From Nectonema munidae (taxonomy: Eukaryota; Nematomorpha; Nectonematoida; Nectonematidae): DNA of 64,000 bases. The stretch's first letter is position 1. Each line of letters begins with the position of its first letter. The notes beneath the pieces are model-generated. The model had not been told where the DNA came from. It ran no database searches and was given only the letters and a program-made list of their open reading frames with translations. The DNA is taken from the NCBI GenBank assembly GCA_030549495.1, contig JAUIRK010000420.1, forward strand, positions 188,501-252,500. The letters run 5' to 3'. Positions 25,660-39,369 of the stretch are shown in pieces. The translations under genes and the position numbers were made by a program.

Positions 25660-28600
25660 CAACATATCAAACTATCTCTGTTGGTTAGACTTTTATGTTA
25701 AAATATTTTTGCTAAACAAAATCATATATAATGACTAGAGCGCGAAAAATATTGACCTAAAAAAGTTGAAAAATTAACCTTATAATATTGACTTTATTAA
25801 CAAAAAACAAAAAATTGACGAAAAAAGACTTTATAAAACGTTCATCTAACAAAATGAAAACTTTATTCTACAAAGATCAGCTGATATCATGTAAAATATC
25901 ATCATAATTATAATTCATAAGTAGGTATTTACAATCATTCTGGTCATTAAGTTGCGATTTTTACTTAATATGTTGTTGAGCATACTTTTATTGATGTGGC
26001 TTGTCCATTTAAGTAAAGTGGCATCAGGCTTTGTTCTCTTCATAATTTTCTCAACGTCGTTATCTTCTAATCTTTACTGGATGTACTTATTAGTATATTT
26101 AAATCACACACATGATTTGGCATGTTCAGTCGTGATAAATCTTGATGTGCTTTCTGAACACAATAACCTTCATCTTTTCATTTTTCAACCAGAATGTTGT
26201 ATGCAATTACAAAGTTTGCAATAGAGTTCATTTTTAGGAGTTGAAATAAATTCTTCAGGAAGATGATTTCTTTAACTTTTTGTGAAGATGACTTCGCAGT
26301 TTTTGGCATAATTTTTAAAGGCAAGGGAAAAAATAAGTAAACAAGAATTATATGCGACTATAAAATTGAAATTACAAAAGGTGTCATCAATACAGAAATG
26401 AGTTAAATGTTCACTTCCTTCATGCTTCTCATTTTTTCAGTCACATCACGGATATAAGATAAAACATATGTCAAACAATCTAGTCACGTTTTCGGGAATC
26501 TGAAAATCTCTGAAGTAAGTTTTCATGCATTATGCCGTGAGCAACTTTCTCTCCCTAGCTGCCTATCTTCCCCTGTACTACATTTTCTCTGTCACTTTTC
26601 TCACTCACAATGATGTGACGATTGATTCCACAAATATCGCGACCCAAATTCTTTGTAAAAAGCACACTTAAGCACAAAGCGTGAGTTCTTAGATACCGTT
26701 ATGAAAAGTTAACCCTTTCTCTTTGAGCTGGCCCTTTTTTGCCTCATTCACAAGTATGCGTGTGATAGGAAAAAATTCCTATCCCACCACTGTATACACC
26801 ACACGCACACAAATGCGACCAAAGAAAGACGCGCAATAAACCCACTTTTGTCCAGAAGTTTTACATGACTTTGGCAAAAATGATCTTTCCAAAAATTATA
26901 ATTTTTTTGAAAATATTCATGAAATGTATCACTTTTTTCACCTTGTCTTACTTTCATAACATGTTCTACAAATCTGTATACTCTAATACCCATTCAGTAT
27001 TAACATAAAACCGTTATCAACATATTCATAAGTATGTGTATTGTGAGTGAAGTTCTACTCTTACATATTTTATTAACCTATTTATTTAAACTTTTTCTTC
27101 TTTATAAATTTTTGAATTAAGGTATCAAAGCTCCAATCAGTGGCAGGGTATTTTGAATATTTTCAATAAAAACTATTGGTAATTGACTTTATTGACCTAG
27201 ATTTGAAAAATTGACTTTATATTTTTGTTTGATTCACACTTTAAATCTTTTTTCGACTTTTTCAAAGGTTAGAGGTTAATTTGATAGAAATTGACTTTCT
27301 CGTGCTCTAATAATGACTATAGATGGAACATATGCGCCAACTTCAAGATGTTCAGAATCCTACTAGGATTACAAGGTGCCCCGTGTTCCTAGCAAAAATA
27401 AATGCCCAAAAAAGTACTCTCTTCATGCTTGTGTCTCATAAATGTTAAATACGGTTCTGTGGTCTTGAGCAAAAAATCTTCTTTCCCTCCTCATCACCTT
27501 ACATGGATCATAGTCTCCTACTAACAATTTATGTAGAAGCAGTGAGAACATTTTTCCAAGCTGTCAAATAAAAGTAGCTTTTGGCGTGTTTGTCAAAAAT
27601 TAGCAAACTTAAAAAATCATGTGAATTTATAGGTCGTTAAAGTTCATTTTAGAAAAATGTTATCCCGTGGTTAATTTATTTTTAATCAGGTTTTTTTAAG
27701 TTATGTAAGCAATAATACAAGAAATGCGTTTTGTAATTTTCTTATAAATATTGAAGACATGCAAAAAATAACGTCTATTTTACAATTAGAACACCAAACA
27801 TCATAAAAACAGTAAAATTTATAATGAAACAAAAAAATCGTCAAAATTTGTAACCCAGTGTAACCTGTGAAACTGTAATGATCTACAAGCTTATAACATT
27901 TAATTATTATAGGCATAAAAACGTGAGATGCCATTTTAGCACAGCTAGATGCCATTAAAACTTAACATAACCAAAATAGCAATCTTAACTTTTTGTGACT
28001 TTAAAATACACAATATTTCAAATTAAATAGTGATAATATTCGATACCTCAAGGTTGCTTCAAAATCCCCAAACTCCTTGAAAACAACACTGCAAATAAGC
28101 GCTAAATAAATAAATAAGATAAATTAAAAAATGGGATACCCTTGAAACCTTTTCACAAATTCGACGTGTTTTAGTTTTAAAGAAAATTCGTATTTTGAGA
28201 ATTAAATGACTTTGATTAAATGAATTTGGGAAGCTGTTTATATTCTAATAGAAGATCCCTTTGATTATGAAGAAAAGGCTGATATAGATAACACTGGTCA
28301 ACAATTTTTTTTTTTCTGAATGTTGTTATTTCTAAGTGATTGGGTTTTGGGTATGGGAAAGGTCTTTCTCTTTTTTGGGGTTTGGGTTTTTTTTTTAATT
28401 GAAATTTTGGTTAATAATGAAAACTCCACGTTTTTGAAGAAAGTGAAAGAATTTACATATCTCAATTATGTTTCGAGGGACAAAAGAAATTCCGGGGTTG
28501 GAGGGGCTTGTGCAATATGATTAGTGAAGAATTGTATACAAATATTTGTCAGTCAGCAGTGGTCTGGCAAAACCACGGAAGACAACAAAAAGAAATGCCC

Positions 28601-28840
28601 ACAAGGCATAACGTTGGCATACACACATTTAATTGTATTATTGATTAATTTGGATGAACTCGAGAAAACATACAATGAGAATCTTTCGCTAAAGATCTAC
28701 ATAGCTTGGAGGTATTCGATACAAAATATATGAAATCTTAAAAAATAAAAAAGTTATAACCTCCAAAATTTTAATAAATAAAATGTAATTATATTAGTTA
28801 TATTTTTAGTCAAACTTGATGAGGTAACGCTGAACACTCT
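25660..28840. other. AT-rich stretch with no gene seen
   Basis: Only chance-level frames. A plus frame at 28320-28520 contains VKEFTYLNYVSRD, which faintly recalls a reverse-transcriptase thumb motif, but nothing around it supports a LINE. No RNA gene or terminal-repeat pair seen. Confidence 0.35.
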
Positions 28841-28844
28841 AATG

Positions 28845-29125
28845 CAGAGCTCACCAACCTCTTCTTGAAGCGGGACCGATTACCGAAAAATTAAAAAACG
28901 CGGGCCACAATATTGGAAAGTTAAAAAACACTGGCATTATGAAATTCCTATTAATACTTGTATAAAACAAAATAAAGCAAACGTTTCGATGTTTTCCCTA
29001 TGGATGTGACAAAGTTGATACATTGAGGATACATAAAAAGTACTTATTTTGTAACACCTATCACTATCACAAGTTAGCTTGCAAACCGGATCTGGCCCGC
29101 AAGCCATAGTTTGGTGTGACCCCTG
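28845..29125. mobile_element. 281-bp hAT-type MITE
   Basis: The left end is CAGAGCTCACCAACCTCTTC. The right end, read inward from 29125, is CAGGGGTCACACCAAACTAT. Both match the Charlie-like hAT terminal style. The flanks CTCTAATG (28837-28844) and CTCTAATA (29126-29133) agree at seven of eight positions, as expected for an aged 8-bp target duplication. Paired GCGGGACCG and CTGGCCCGC blocks just inside the ends add sub-terminal inverted sequence. No coding capacity. Confidence 0.75.
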
Positions 29126-29134
29126 CTCTAATAC

Positions 29135-31460
29135 TTCCTTACAATCCACTATAACTAAGGATTCATAGAAATCGATTTTTTCAGCCCCTATTAAAAACAT
29201 GATGATTTGTGTTAACATAGAGGTTTTAAGTTACCATTTGTGTTACAATGGGTGATTGAATGAATCAATGATGGTTGTATCAAGTTTTCCATCCCTTTTA
29301 AAAAGCGCAATAATTTGTTATAAGTTGTCTCCTCATTTTTATTGTATCTAATTAGCACGGAGCAAGGTTAATTATAAAAGAAGTATCGAATTATATACAA
29401 GGAAAAGCCAGCAATATAATTAATATGATGGATTATAGCAAATATAATAAGAAGCGTTGTCGTACGTATTCGTCCTTTCGAGGTTTTGGAAGAATAGAAG
29501 TGCAATAATTATGAATTGTCTCCCGTTGCTAAGCTGTTGCGGTTTTGGAAGAGTGATACATAATATTAAACTAAGGGAGCTTACAATTCGGAAAAATCTA
29601 AATGAATTGTCAGAAAAGAGACGTCTCAATTCACGACATAAAGCACATTCCTCCTCTCATACGGATAAGAAGAAACTTGATACAGCATGACAATAAATCC
29701 TTGACAATTGTAAGGATTCTTCACACCAACAACAAAGTTAACAACTCCTCTCCATGCAAGCGCGTGCTTCAACGAAACAAGAAAATGGAAAATAAATAAA
29801 TGCGTTTTAAGTGACCGTCACATTTTATGAAAGATCATGTATTCACCTCGAAGACTTCCAACACTGAATAAGAATGAAATTGGAGGCAGGATGAATTTCT
29901 AACGATGATGCAAAACAACATTCCTCAAGTGCGATTGTCTTGTCGTCAATGCGAGTATGAGAGATTATCGAGATTATGCCAAAAGAATACAACAGAAATA
30001 ACAACAGCCTTTTAGATTCAATTGATTTTATATGAAAAGTAGTTTGTGAATAAAACACTTTCAGTACGAATTTTAATGGCGAAACTGTACTACTTTTAAT
30101 AGAAAAGAAAGCGTCCGTGCAAAAGTTGAAACTTTTAAGCAGGATCGTTGGCGGGAAATTAGAAAGGGGGTATGCACCATTGAAGATATTTGGACAAAAG
30201 GGTATTTATAGATCAAGGTAAAAATATTTTAGCGGTTTTTATTCATGAAGAAGGTGTTTTCCCAAATTCCGACTCTAAAATTTAAATGGCTTTTATCAAT
30301 AAAGGAATGATGAAATACATCACATGATTTACACCAGCCCTGGATTTAGGCTGCGCCCGCTCGTCAAATGCACAAAAAAATTTTAAAAATTTGTTGGCGT
30401 TACTAAAAGAATTATGTATTGTGGCCGTCGTTAGCGAAAAGAAAAAAGAAAATATTTATTTCAATTTTTGGTTACATATTTTTTATGCGTTACAATTCCA
30501 TCTGTAGGAAGTCAACTAACACCTGTGATTTTAATTTTAAATGTCCCAAAAATACATTGCATCTTTTTTTGAGTTTCATCTTCAGCCAATCAAAAAGCGA
30601 GGAGGAAAAGCATCGAAAAGACGTAAATACGAAGAAAGAAGTAGAACTCCAAGATCTACAGCTGGCTGGCTTATTTATCAAAGGGAAAATGTTTAACGTT
30701 TTGCACTATATGTAGGCAATTTTCAGCAAAAAGAGATACTTCGTTCTTCTTGTTGAGCAGAACAAAGCAAGCGTATCCAAATCTTTGGCAGTATTCACTG
30801 GTGACATAAAGTACGTTACGTTTCGAAATTACGGAACGATACGATAGCTTTTTTAACAAAACTGCGGTTCGAAAACCGCATCACGATAAATTTTTTGTTA
30901 GTTTTTGTTAAAGCTCTATAACTTTTTCTGATAGACTTTTTTCCTTAAAAGTTATTAATATTATTAAAGGCAAATCATTGCAAAATGTTAAGTTATTTTA
31001 CTTTTTGTAGCTTGTATCAATTTAGCTTTTAAACTATTTTTGAATGATGCTTAGTAAAATGAAATAATGCCATCTTAATTTTTTGTTTTATTTTTGTTTG
31101 CACAACTAGAACTTCATTTTATACCTGAATCAATCACATTTTTTCATATAAATATCGCAGGGTGTCTAATAGACTCTTTGCCTTTAGACTACATTCACTC
31201 ATATAAAACTATCCAACCTTCAGTTATTTGTTTTCTCTATGAATCAAATATCCTTTCATCAATTCCTGTAATGTGCCTGGTAGACTACTTCATTTTTCAA
31301 ATGAAAATCCTATTCCACCCCCTAACAATTTTGGATTTTTTTAAACTAGTGTTTATTCTGCAAACTTAATTAAAATATTTTCGCTGGAATTATAGTATTT
31401 AAATTCACAAATTTTGTAGAAAAAAATATAAAGTAGTCTTATAAATTTAGCACTTAAAGT
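29135..31460. other. AT-rich stretch with no gene seen
   Basis: A 77-residue plus frame at 29457-29690 with a basic, Ser/His-rich tail and a 98-residue plus frame at 30419-30715 have no recognisable domain or supporting splice sites. No repeats with clear ends. Confidence 0.35.
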
Positions 31461-31469
31461 ATGCGCAGA

Positions 31470-31605
31470 ATAGACTTCAATCAGATTTGCGGTTTACTTC
31501 TAGATACTGTCTTCAAAAATATTTACAAAAAAATAAAATATCTGTTTTATACCAAATCGACTATGCTTATTTTATTTCTGTACTGGGTTTTAGCTAATAC
31601 GGTTA
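31470..31605 (-). repeat. Dispersed single monomer of the 44-45 kb satellite
   Basis: The reverse complement contains TCGATTTGGTATAAAACA, then GAAGACAGTATCTAGAAGTA and AAACCGCAAAT in the same order and spacing as the array monomers at 44060-45420. The 44095-44120 monomer shares the phrase AGACAGTATCTAGAAGTAAA exactly. It is a lone, inverted copy about 12.5 kb from the array. Confidence 0.75.
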
Positions 31606-31810
31606 AAAAATATCTCGAAGTGGCAATTGAATTAGTAATGTATGCCTGAAAATCAGTTCTATAAATGCTGGTCCCTGCTCAGAGTGACCCAAACCGCGTG
31701 TTTGTCGTACCTGATGTAAATAATTTGCAGGGCGGGTTGGATGCTAATGCGCTAAATCTGTGGACTGTCTACGACTACTGCATACACAAGTAGCGAGGTT
31801 GTGACTTTAA

Positions 31811-31940
31811 CCCATTAAGTACCATAGAAATCAGACGATATTTAAAAAAACGCAGACGATTTATATTCAAAGTCATTGAAAAAAGCAGACGAAGATGAAA
31901 TTACTTATGTTCCCAAATGGGAACATTGGGACTTAATGGG
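31811..31940. mobile_element. 130-bp small inverted-repeat element (piggyBac-like ends)
   Basis: The ends are CCCATTAAGTACCA on the left and TGGGACTTAATGGG on the right, inverted with one mismatch. TTAA precedes the left end, as at piggyBac-type targets, but the right flank is TCTC, so the duplication is not confirmed. An internal CCCAAATGGG palindrome and repeated AGACGA are present. No coding capacity. Confidence 0.55.
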
Positions 31941-31949
31941 TCTCCTTTG

Positions 31950-34900
31950 CGAATTTTAATGATCAACCATGTGGACTTAAACTTTGAATCAAACAAAGGT
32001 CGGGGGCTTATTCTTCGCATTTATGATATAAAGAAAAACCTTTCCTGACAAGCACATTTTTAAGTAAACCAGTGCAATTAAATATCTGTTTTCAAGGTTA
32101 AACACACATAAACAAAGCTTTCTGGGTGCTGTTAAACAAAAATATTATTCTATGTTTTGCTGTTAAGAACAATAAACTGTAATATCAAATTTAGAGCGAA
32201 CACTACCCATAAGTTTTAGAGCAAATGGCCTCTAGTTTTGATGATTGCAAAAATTTTACTAAAACAAAAAATATCTTCCTCTAATGAAATTCCTCAGAGT
32301 ATTGCGTGATACAAAAAGCTCTGGATTATTCCCACAAGTTATAGTTGTATACAAAACAACAAGCCTACAAGCTTTCTTTGCATACAAACTCCTTAGAAAA
32401 TATATAAAACAGGATAATAAAGTTACTTTGTTTTCGAAAACTCAATTTCTTTGACGTTACTTCAGTGTTTGCGTTTTAAGAACTTTCATAGAGATGCGCT
32501 AATAATATTTTAACCAGTCAGAGTCATCAAGAAATTTTGACTCCACAGTTAAGTCTGTGTTGCTTTTTGGCAACGGCCCAAACTTTCCAGTGGGCTATAT
32601 TTTGGCGAGCGAAACCGGCTTAGATGGCAAAGAAACCAGCCACGTGTTTCCCACCAGAAACAGCCTCACTTTGGATGCTCGCTCTCTTTGCTCGTTGTCT
32701 CGACTTTCAGTATGCTTTTGTTTTATGTATGCTTTATATTCGAGTGTCGTGTAATATAGGCATTATTAATTTACTGCTGCATCACTATATATATACAATC
32801 CAAAGGGGGCGAAATCCCGTGGGGGCGAAAAAGCCTTTCATTAATTTCCACGATATAATAATGCAAATTTCAGTTATATTTGATCAGAGGTAGTAATATA
32901 GCCAGTAATTTGAACAAGATCCCATAAATTTTTGAGCGAGGCGAATATTTTTTCTAGCACATAACTATATAAGAACTCTATAATTTAAAGCTTAAAATGT
33001 TTATCACTATTAATTACTGTAACCAAGCCCATTGATGGGGGCAAGGGAGCAAGGCCCCTTGCGATTTATGTTGCCCATGCGAAGCTCCTTTGAAATATAT
33101 AAATGTATACACTTTTTTATATTCCTGGCCCCATTAAAATCAACTTTGCCCCTCCCATTGATCAAATTTGTCCCCCTCCCCTATACTTTAAGTGGACAAC
33201 GGAGCTATTTTAAAGAATCAAGTCTTTTATTATAGAAATCAAATATATAGCATCTTTATATGACTTAAAAAATTTTTTAATAAAACTTAGTACAAATAAT
33301 TTCATTTTCATGTAGTTTTTAGTGTATAACATAATTTATATAAATTTAAAGTTTGTAGAATATTTCTTCTACAAATTTTAAACCTTCAATTTAAAATTGC
33401 CAAATTTAAATTCTCCGCTACATACCCGTCAATTCAATTTTCAAACAATTTACTAAACAACAATGCATTTCAGTACAGAGTAATCAATACATCCAAACTA
33501 ATTCATTTGATATGAAGCAAGCTTGCTGACAATTAGTGAGATTAGAGGCTGAGAAATATCTTTTAGCTCCCAATCAATATTCCATCGGATAAATGAGGTA
33601 TGACTGTATTACCAATGAGTCCTCTAATACAACCCTTTTCATATGGTCTTTAGAAGACAAAGACAAGTTTAACCTTCGACACCAAATATAAAATCAGTTA
33701 AACTAAAAAATCAGCACTCTAAAGATTTACAAAATAGATCATTTTTACCTTCATTTGGTTAGAGTATAGTATATCTAATTGACTATACAAATAGACAGTG
33801 ACCATCCGTTTCAATACTGGTAAATGGCAATAAGGAGGGATGAAGACTTAATTACACCTGATGAGTAGTGATCTATCATAAATGAATGATCTTGTTCCCT
33901 TGTTGAGCTTGAAGAGTTCTTCACAAACTTCCTAAAAATTTTTGGCGTAGCGGTCTTCTAACTATAATTTTTTTAATAGTTCGAAGTCTCATTTAGAAAA
34001 AATAAATCAACATATAAACTATTGTACTTAAAAAGTGGCACAATTATTTACTCAAAAATGGTCTGAATAATCCAATCAATCTCAATGCATCTGCTTTGTC
34101 GAGCGTTGTGGAGTCGGAAAAATATTTGGCGGCGCCGACTTTACTTATTTGTCATTTTTCGCCTATTTGTAATATTTGAGACTGCAAATCCATTTTTGTA
34201 TATTTTTTAACATTAATGACTCCACCTATGTATAATTTTGCGACTCTAGAATGTATATTCATTCAACATCAACTTTTCGTTTCAAATATAAATCTCCAAA
34301 AAGTGTGATGACATGTAGCATACTTCAAGATCGTTTGTAAACGTCAATTTTAGAGAGTCATTGAGAGATTTCCTGAATTATAAACATTTCTGCTTTGTCA
34401 CAAATAAACACATGTGTCAAAACAACATTTTTATGGTGCGTTTTTTTAACGTTGCACACTAAAAAAAGTGTCTATGAATTCATTTTTTAATCTAACATAT
34501 GTGAATGTAAGTATTTATGAAATCTGAGAAAGCGTCGCAATGATTATTAAGACTACGACTCTCAAAAGATGCGACTCCTCTCCACTCTATACTTAGGAAG
34601 TCTTCTGAGGCCGAGATTATAAACAGGCTTTTGATAAATTGATAGTATTTTTCAAATTTTTGTAGGTTAGGAAAATAAAAATTTTTGGCTAAGATGTGCT
34701 ACACGGTGTTTTATGGCCTCCAGGACATATCTATCTTCAAACGAGCATTCCAGCCTCATTTCAAAAGCTGTCAATTTTTGTGACAATGGAGTACTTGGCC
34801 CAAGGTTAAAGGAATTCATTGATTAAAATATGTTCACTAAAAATGATAGGAATATACAAAACGGAGATCAAAAATTCTACATACATGTGTTTGCTTTGCA

Positions 34901-36340
34901 GAAATTGCTGAATCTATTCAAAAAATCCATAGTATGGCTTCGAAACATTTCCTTTGGAAAGCCACCTCGAGTGCAGCAAGAGTTTTTTTAAATCATTTTC
35001 TTTGCATTCTTTAAGGAATATCTTATACAGTTATATAACTATTGTGATGCTTGTACAATTAATATTTGTTTAAATACACATCTTGGTAATGAATCTATCT
35101 TCATCTTCTTAATTGTTTTTAATATAAAATTGACATACCCATTCAAAATTTTAAAGCTAAAACTTTGCGTTATTTCAGGTACTTCGAATTTTTTTAAAGT
35201 GGCGAATATCTAAAAATACATGCGGTTAATGGGCTGGTCTAAGGTTATAAAGATCTTTAGTTGATTTTTTTTAATTAATCCATATTTAAATATTATTAAT
35301 ACTTCTATGGAATGAATGGCCATAAAAAATTTGGCAAAGCAACTAGTTATTATATTCTACATTGAACTTTTCAAATAGTCAGTATCGAATCTAAAGGGTA
35401 AATAATCTTTCATAGCTGAACAAATGGTAAGGAAAGTCCCAAACCGCAAACCAACCAAGGCGATGCGGATAAAGACCCTACGCTCACAACACTAGGCCAT
35501 CAGCCGACAAATTGCGTTAAATTTGTTTTTTAATTTATACAGTTTTAAACAAGTTAACAAATTTGATATAATTTTCAGTGAAAAAGAATAAATTTTAATT
35601 AAGAGAAGTATGAAGATCAAGGAATATAAGCGAGAAATATAATAGGATAATCAAAATATACTTTTTAATACTTTTTCATACTGAAATATTTCAAAAATTC
35701 AAACAATAATTCTCATTGTAGTTGGAAAGATGATAGATTTTTTTCCCATTCAAGCCTATAAGCATATGTTTCTGCTCGAAAAAATTTTTCTAATAGACCT
35801 AATAAACTTACTTACTTACTTACATAATATATTTGTAATATTATCTTATTATATTCCTCGCTTACATTTACATTAATTTTTCCTTTTATTAAAGGTAAAA
35901 ACTGAATTTCCAAGGAAAATAAGCAATAAATTCAAAATTATAAATATATTTAGATTTTAAAATTAAGGAACCTTAGCACTCCATGATTAATGACTGAGAA
36001 AAACGCGAACAAATAATAAAAATAATAAAAAGGCAAATACTCATAACTTGAGATACATATGCTCATTATATAAGTGAAAATTTTGTAACATTAAGCTTTC
36101 TATGTTTTATATCATAACAATGGAATAATAACATTTTCCAAATCTCAGGTAGGTGGGTAGGTAGGTAGGAGATATCTAAGCAATTTCCAAGTAGGTTGAT
36201 ATGCTTACGTTATATGCTAACTTAGGGATTAGTAAGGATGGAAAGTAATTTTATGATTTAAAATAGAAGTAAGAAAGTTATAGTGAAGAGGTGAAAATTA
36301 TAATCAAAGTTCCTTGTTTATTGTTATCCATATGTTTGAA
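31950..36340. other. AT-rich stretch with no gene seen
   Basis: A more GC-balanced patch at 32560-32760 gives two overlapping plus frames with no recognisable domain. GTTGTGGAGTCGG near 34107 and GCGACTCCTCTCCAC near 34570 look like decayed ends of a GAGTCGG-type small element, but no target duplication is visible. A GTAG-rich simple repeat lies near 36150. Confidence 0.35.
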
Positions 36341-36347
36341 TGTTGTT

Positions 36348-37063
36348 TTATGAGGGTGGAATTAAGTGTTGGTGAGTAGAGAAGAATGGTTCTATTATAT
36401 TATGGAAGAGAGAGATGTGTTGAATGATTTTGGGGTATGATAGGAAGTTTAATTTAGAGGAGGGAAGATCTTTAAATTGTAAATATATTTTCCAATGAGT
36501 TTGGTTCTTACAAGTAAAATTATTGGACAGTAGAGAGGCCAAATCTGCAAAAAGGGTTAGAGTGCAAATTAAAATTATAGAAGTAGTCATAACACGGGTA
36601 ATGTGTGGTTTACCATCTTATTATGTTGCGAAGAAGAGTAACGTTTTTATTTAGTACAAATTTGGATAAGGAGTAGGTATCTTGTTTGTAATTGAGTTAT
36701 TTATACATGTTTCAAAAGGGGTTAAAGGAAGGGCGGGAGTCGATAATAGTTTAATTGAGAAATGATTGCTACGATTAATTAATATTTTAGTTAGGCTTAG
36801 TGTTGAAAGGGGGATTTTCCTGTCGAGATGTAGGTCCTTGATAGATTAAATTTTGTGAGTCTGTGACAAAGATTATGTACTTGAATTTCGATCTAAATAG
36901 GATTAAGTTATCAATAATGTGGTTGCATGATGTTAGGGGTGCTAGGGCTTCTGTTTCATATTCGAAGGTGTTATTATCGGGTATTACTTATGTGAAAGTG
37001 AAAAAACAGGTTAATAATTTAAATATTCCTGCCTATTACTGCCCACTTCTGCCCATATTTTAG
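36348..37063 (-). other. Antisense coding-like remnant; weakly retroelement-like
   Basis: The minus strand is C-rich and reads protein-like over about 700 bases. The block KYIIFVTDSQNLIYQ faintly resembles an RNase-H-type segment of a reverse-transcribing element, and a hydrophobic leader-like start lies downstream. If it is such an element it is an old, broken fossil. The family cannot be assigned and the call may be wrong. Confidence 0.2.
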
Positions 37064-37074
37064 TAATTTCATTA

Positions 37075-37785
37075 TTCCGTCAATAAAGATTGAGAAATTA
37101 TTTAATGATACTTTTAATTGTTTATATAATATTTCATGTTTAAGTGAAAATCTTTTTAATCCAATTAAAAGTTTTTAAATTTAACTGAATTTTTTTATTG
37201 CAAGTATGAGTTTTTCAAATTTAAGTGAAATGTTTTTAAGTTTTAAGTGAAATATTTTATCTTTAAGAATTATATTAACATCTGTTACAAATAATAAGTA
37301 GAGGGAGTTAAAATTCTTAAAATAAGTTACGTATTATATGCATGTTAAAAATATTGTAAATAATGGGTGTGTCTTTTTACCCAAATAAAGCAAATACAAA
37401 CCAAAAAAATCAAATAAATTTTTTTAGTTCATTTTTAAAATGAAAAATTATTAAAGACAAAATAGTAAAAAAACAATATCCTTTAATTTCCTTAAAATCA
37501 ATATATAAATATTACCCATTAGTCTGTAAATTTAATTAATTTAATAATAAAAAGGCAAGGGCCAAGTTTATAGGAAAACATAAGAGATAAAAACCAATAA
37601 AAAGGAAGCAAAGATTAAAGGATTTATTTAAAAGTGAAAAAAACAAGATAGATGTTAGAATTATTTTTGCAAGAGACTTTTTTAGCTTATATGTATTACC
37701 AAAAAGAACTCATACGATTCCTGAAACTATTATATTGATTTAAATTATATTAATTAACTGTTTCGGTTAGGGTTAGAGTTTTATA
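37075..37785. other. AT-rich stretch with no gene seen
   Basis: Low-complexity sequence with repeated TTTAAGTGAAA phrases near 37140-37260. No coding frame or terminal repeats. Confidence 0.35.
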
Positions 37786-37789
37786 CCTT

Positions 37790-39085
37790 AGCTAACATTT
37801 TCAATGAAAATTTTGCTTTTGTACAAAATGACTCTTTGCCAGAACAACTCGATTTCAATTTTCTTGACAACACAGTTGAGTCCTTTGAATTCGAACTCTG
37901 TTCATATGAAATGCTCTTATTTGTTATAGATGGAATGAAAAAAAATGAAACAAAAGGCATATATGCAATTTCAATAAATCAAGTAAAATTAATAAAACAT
38001 GATATTTGTAATATCTTATGTAAAGCTATAAATCTTTCTTTAAAAAATTGTGTCTTTCCTGAAATACTTAAGCTTCATAAAGTTGAAGTTCGTTGTTTTT
38101 TTTAAACTCATACCTTATTAATAGGTATCAAATTGTTAAAGTGAATGATGCTTTTTCTAAGAAGCTATCCCTCAAAAATGGTGTCCCGCAGGGATCCATT
38201 TTGGGGCCCTTACTTTTCAGCATAGCTATCAACAACATTTTCTTCCTTCCAAACCTTTTTGAGTTTCTGCTCTTTGCAGACGACATCTGCGCTTATCTCC
38301 CTTTATCTAAAGTAAAAAATGGTGAAGTTATCGACACATATAGCTTGAATAAGAACTTAGACCAACTCTACAACTGGTGTTCTGAAAATAATTTGATTTT
38401 TAACAAAAAGAAATCCAAATGCATGATAATCTACAATAAGAATAGGAAATATAACTTTTTAAAGTCCACAGGTATTACTGAAGAAAAAAATGTAAAAATA
38501 CTTGGGTTATTATTTGATAATAAAATGAAATTTAGGCAACACATCGATCAGTTGGCCCTCGATCTAAATCGAGTCATTGGTATTTTGTTTTTTACTAAAA
38601 ATATTTTCCCATTGAAAATTAAACTTCTGATTTATAAGCAATTATTCCTTTCTTATGTTAATTATAGCATTATAAATTGGTTTCCCTTTGGGAAAAAACG
38701 TATTCAAATTCTTCAAAAGAGAGATATACGAGTAATTTTTAACATGAATTAAATGGACCACACTTCAGAGATTTTTATTCAGAATGAATTATTGAAAGTG
38801 GAAGATATTTTTAAACAAAGGGTTGGAGTATTTCTCTATAAATATTTCCTCGGTTGTTTACAGAATGTTTTCGGGCCACTGATAAGATATAGGGAAATCT
38901 TTCACATAACATTAGGAACTCTCATAAACCTTTAAAAATTACCTATAGACTAAAAGGATCAAGTATTTCTTTAATAAAAAAGGTTAATGAATTTTATAAT
39001 GATAATTAGCATCTCTTTGAAAATCTATCCATGACATTACTTTCATTTAAAAAAAAATCATATTCTGAGTACATACAAAAATAAT
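37790..39085 (+). mobile_element. LINE E: non-LTR retrotransposon with well-preserved RT
   Basis: A fingers-like frame (37836-38105) is followed by a 219-residue frame (38093-38752). The longer frame carries VPQGSILGPLLFSIAINNIF, the intact catalytic LLFADDICAYL, LDQLYNWCSENNLIFNKKKS and VKILGLLFDNKMKFRQHI. These are the palm, thumb and connection motifs of Jockey/CR1-like LINEs. A frame at 38753-38935 (LLKVEDIFKQRVGVFLYKYF) and a further block near 38940 (LKITYRLKGSSISL) continue the C-terminal tail to about 39085. The part between fingers and palm, with the first catalytic Asp region, is missing, so the copy is internally deleted although the remaining frame is long. Confidence 0.85.
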
Positions 39086-39339
39086 ATAATCTAGACTTTA
39101 CCTTTTGTTTTCCATGTGAACTTTTAAGCTATACTTGTTGGTTTGCAAAAAAAAAATTTTTTTATATATTCAACTGGAAAAATCTAATTCACGGCCATAT
39201 TTGGCTATTGATTTTTCCTATAATGATAATTTTGAAAAAGATAATGTAGCTCTTTATGTGAATATATATAAATATTAACATATAAACACATTGTTTGCTC
39301 CACTTTATTATTTTTGTGAACTCTCTTTTTTTATAATAA

Positions 39340-39360
39340 AATTCTCTCTCTCTCTCTCTT
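39340..39360. repeat. (CT)n microsatellite
   Basis: About ten CT dinucleotides directly beside the tail of the antisense LINE end at 39370-39432. Confidence 0.8.
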
Positions 39361-39369
39361 ATAAATAAA

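Noticed and set aside
32557-32893. GC-balanced patch as a long terminal repeat or gene
   Set aside because: No second copy of the patch is visible in the window and no recognisable protein is encoded.
34098-34590. GTTGTGGAGTCGG and GCGACTCCTCTCCAC as ends of a MITE
   Set aside because: The ends pair only loosely and the flanks share no duplication.
36348-37063. Antisense remnant as a named retroelement
   Set aside because: Only one weak RNase-H-like block; not enough for a family call. Kept as a low-confidence fossil.
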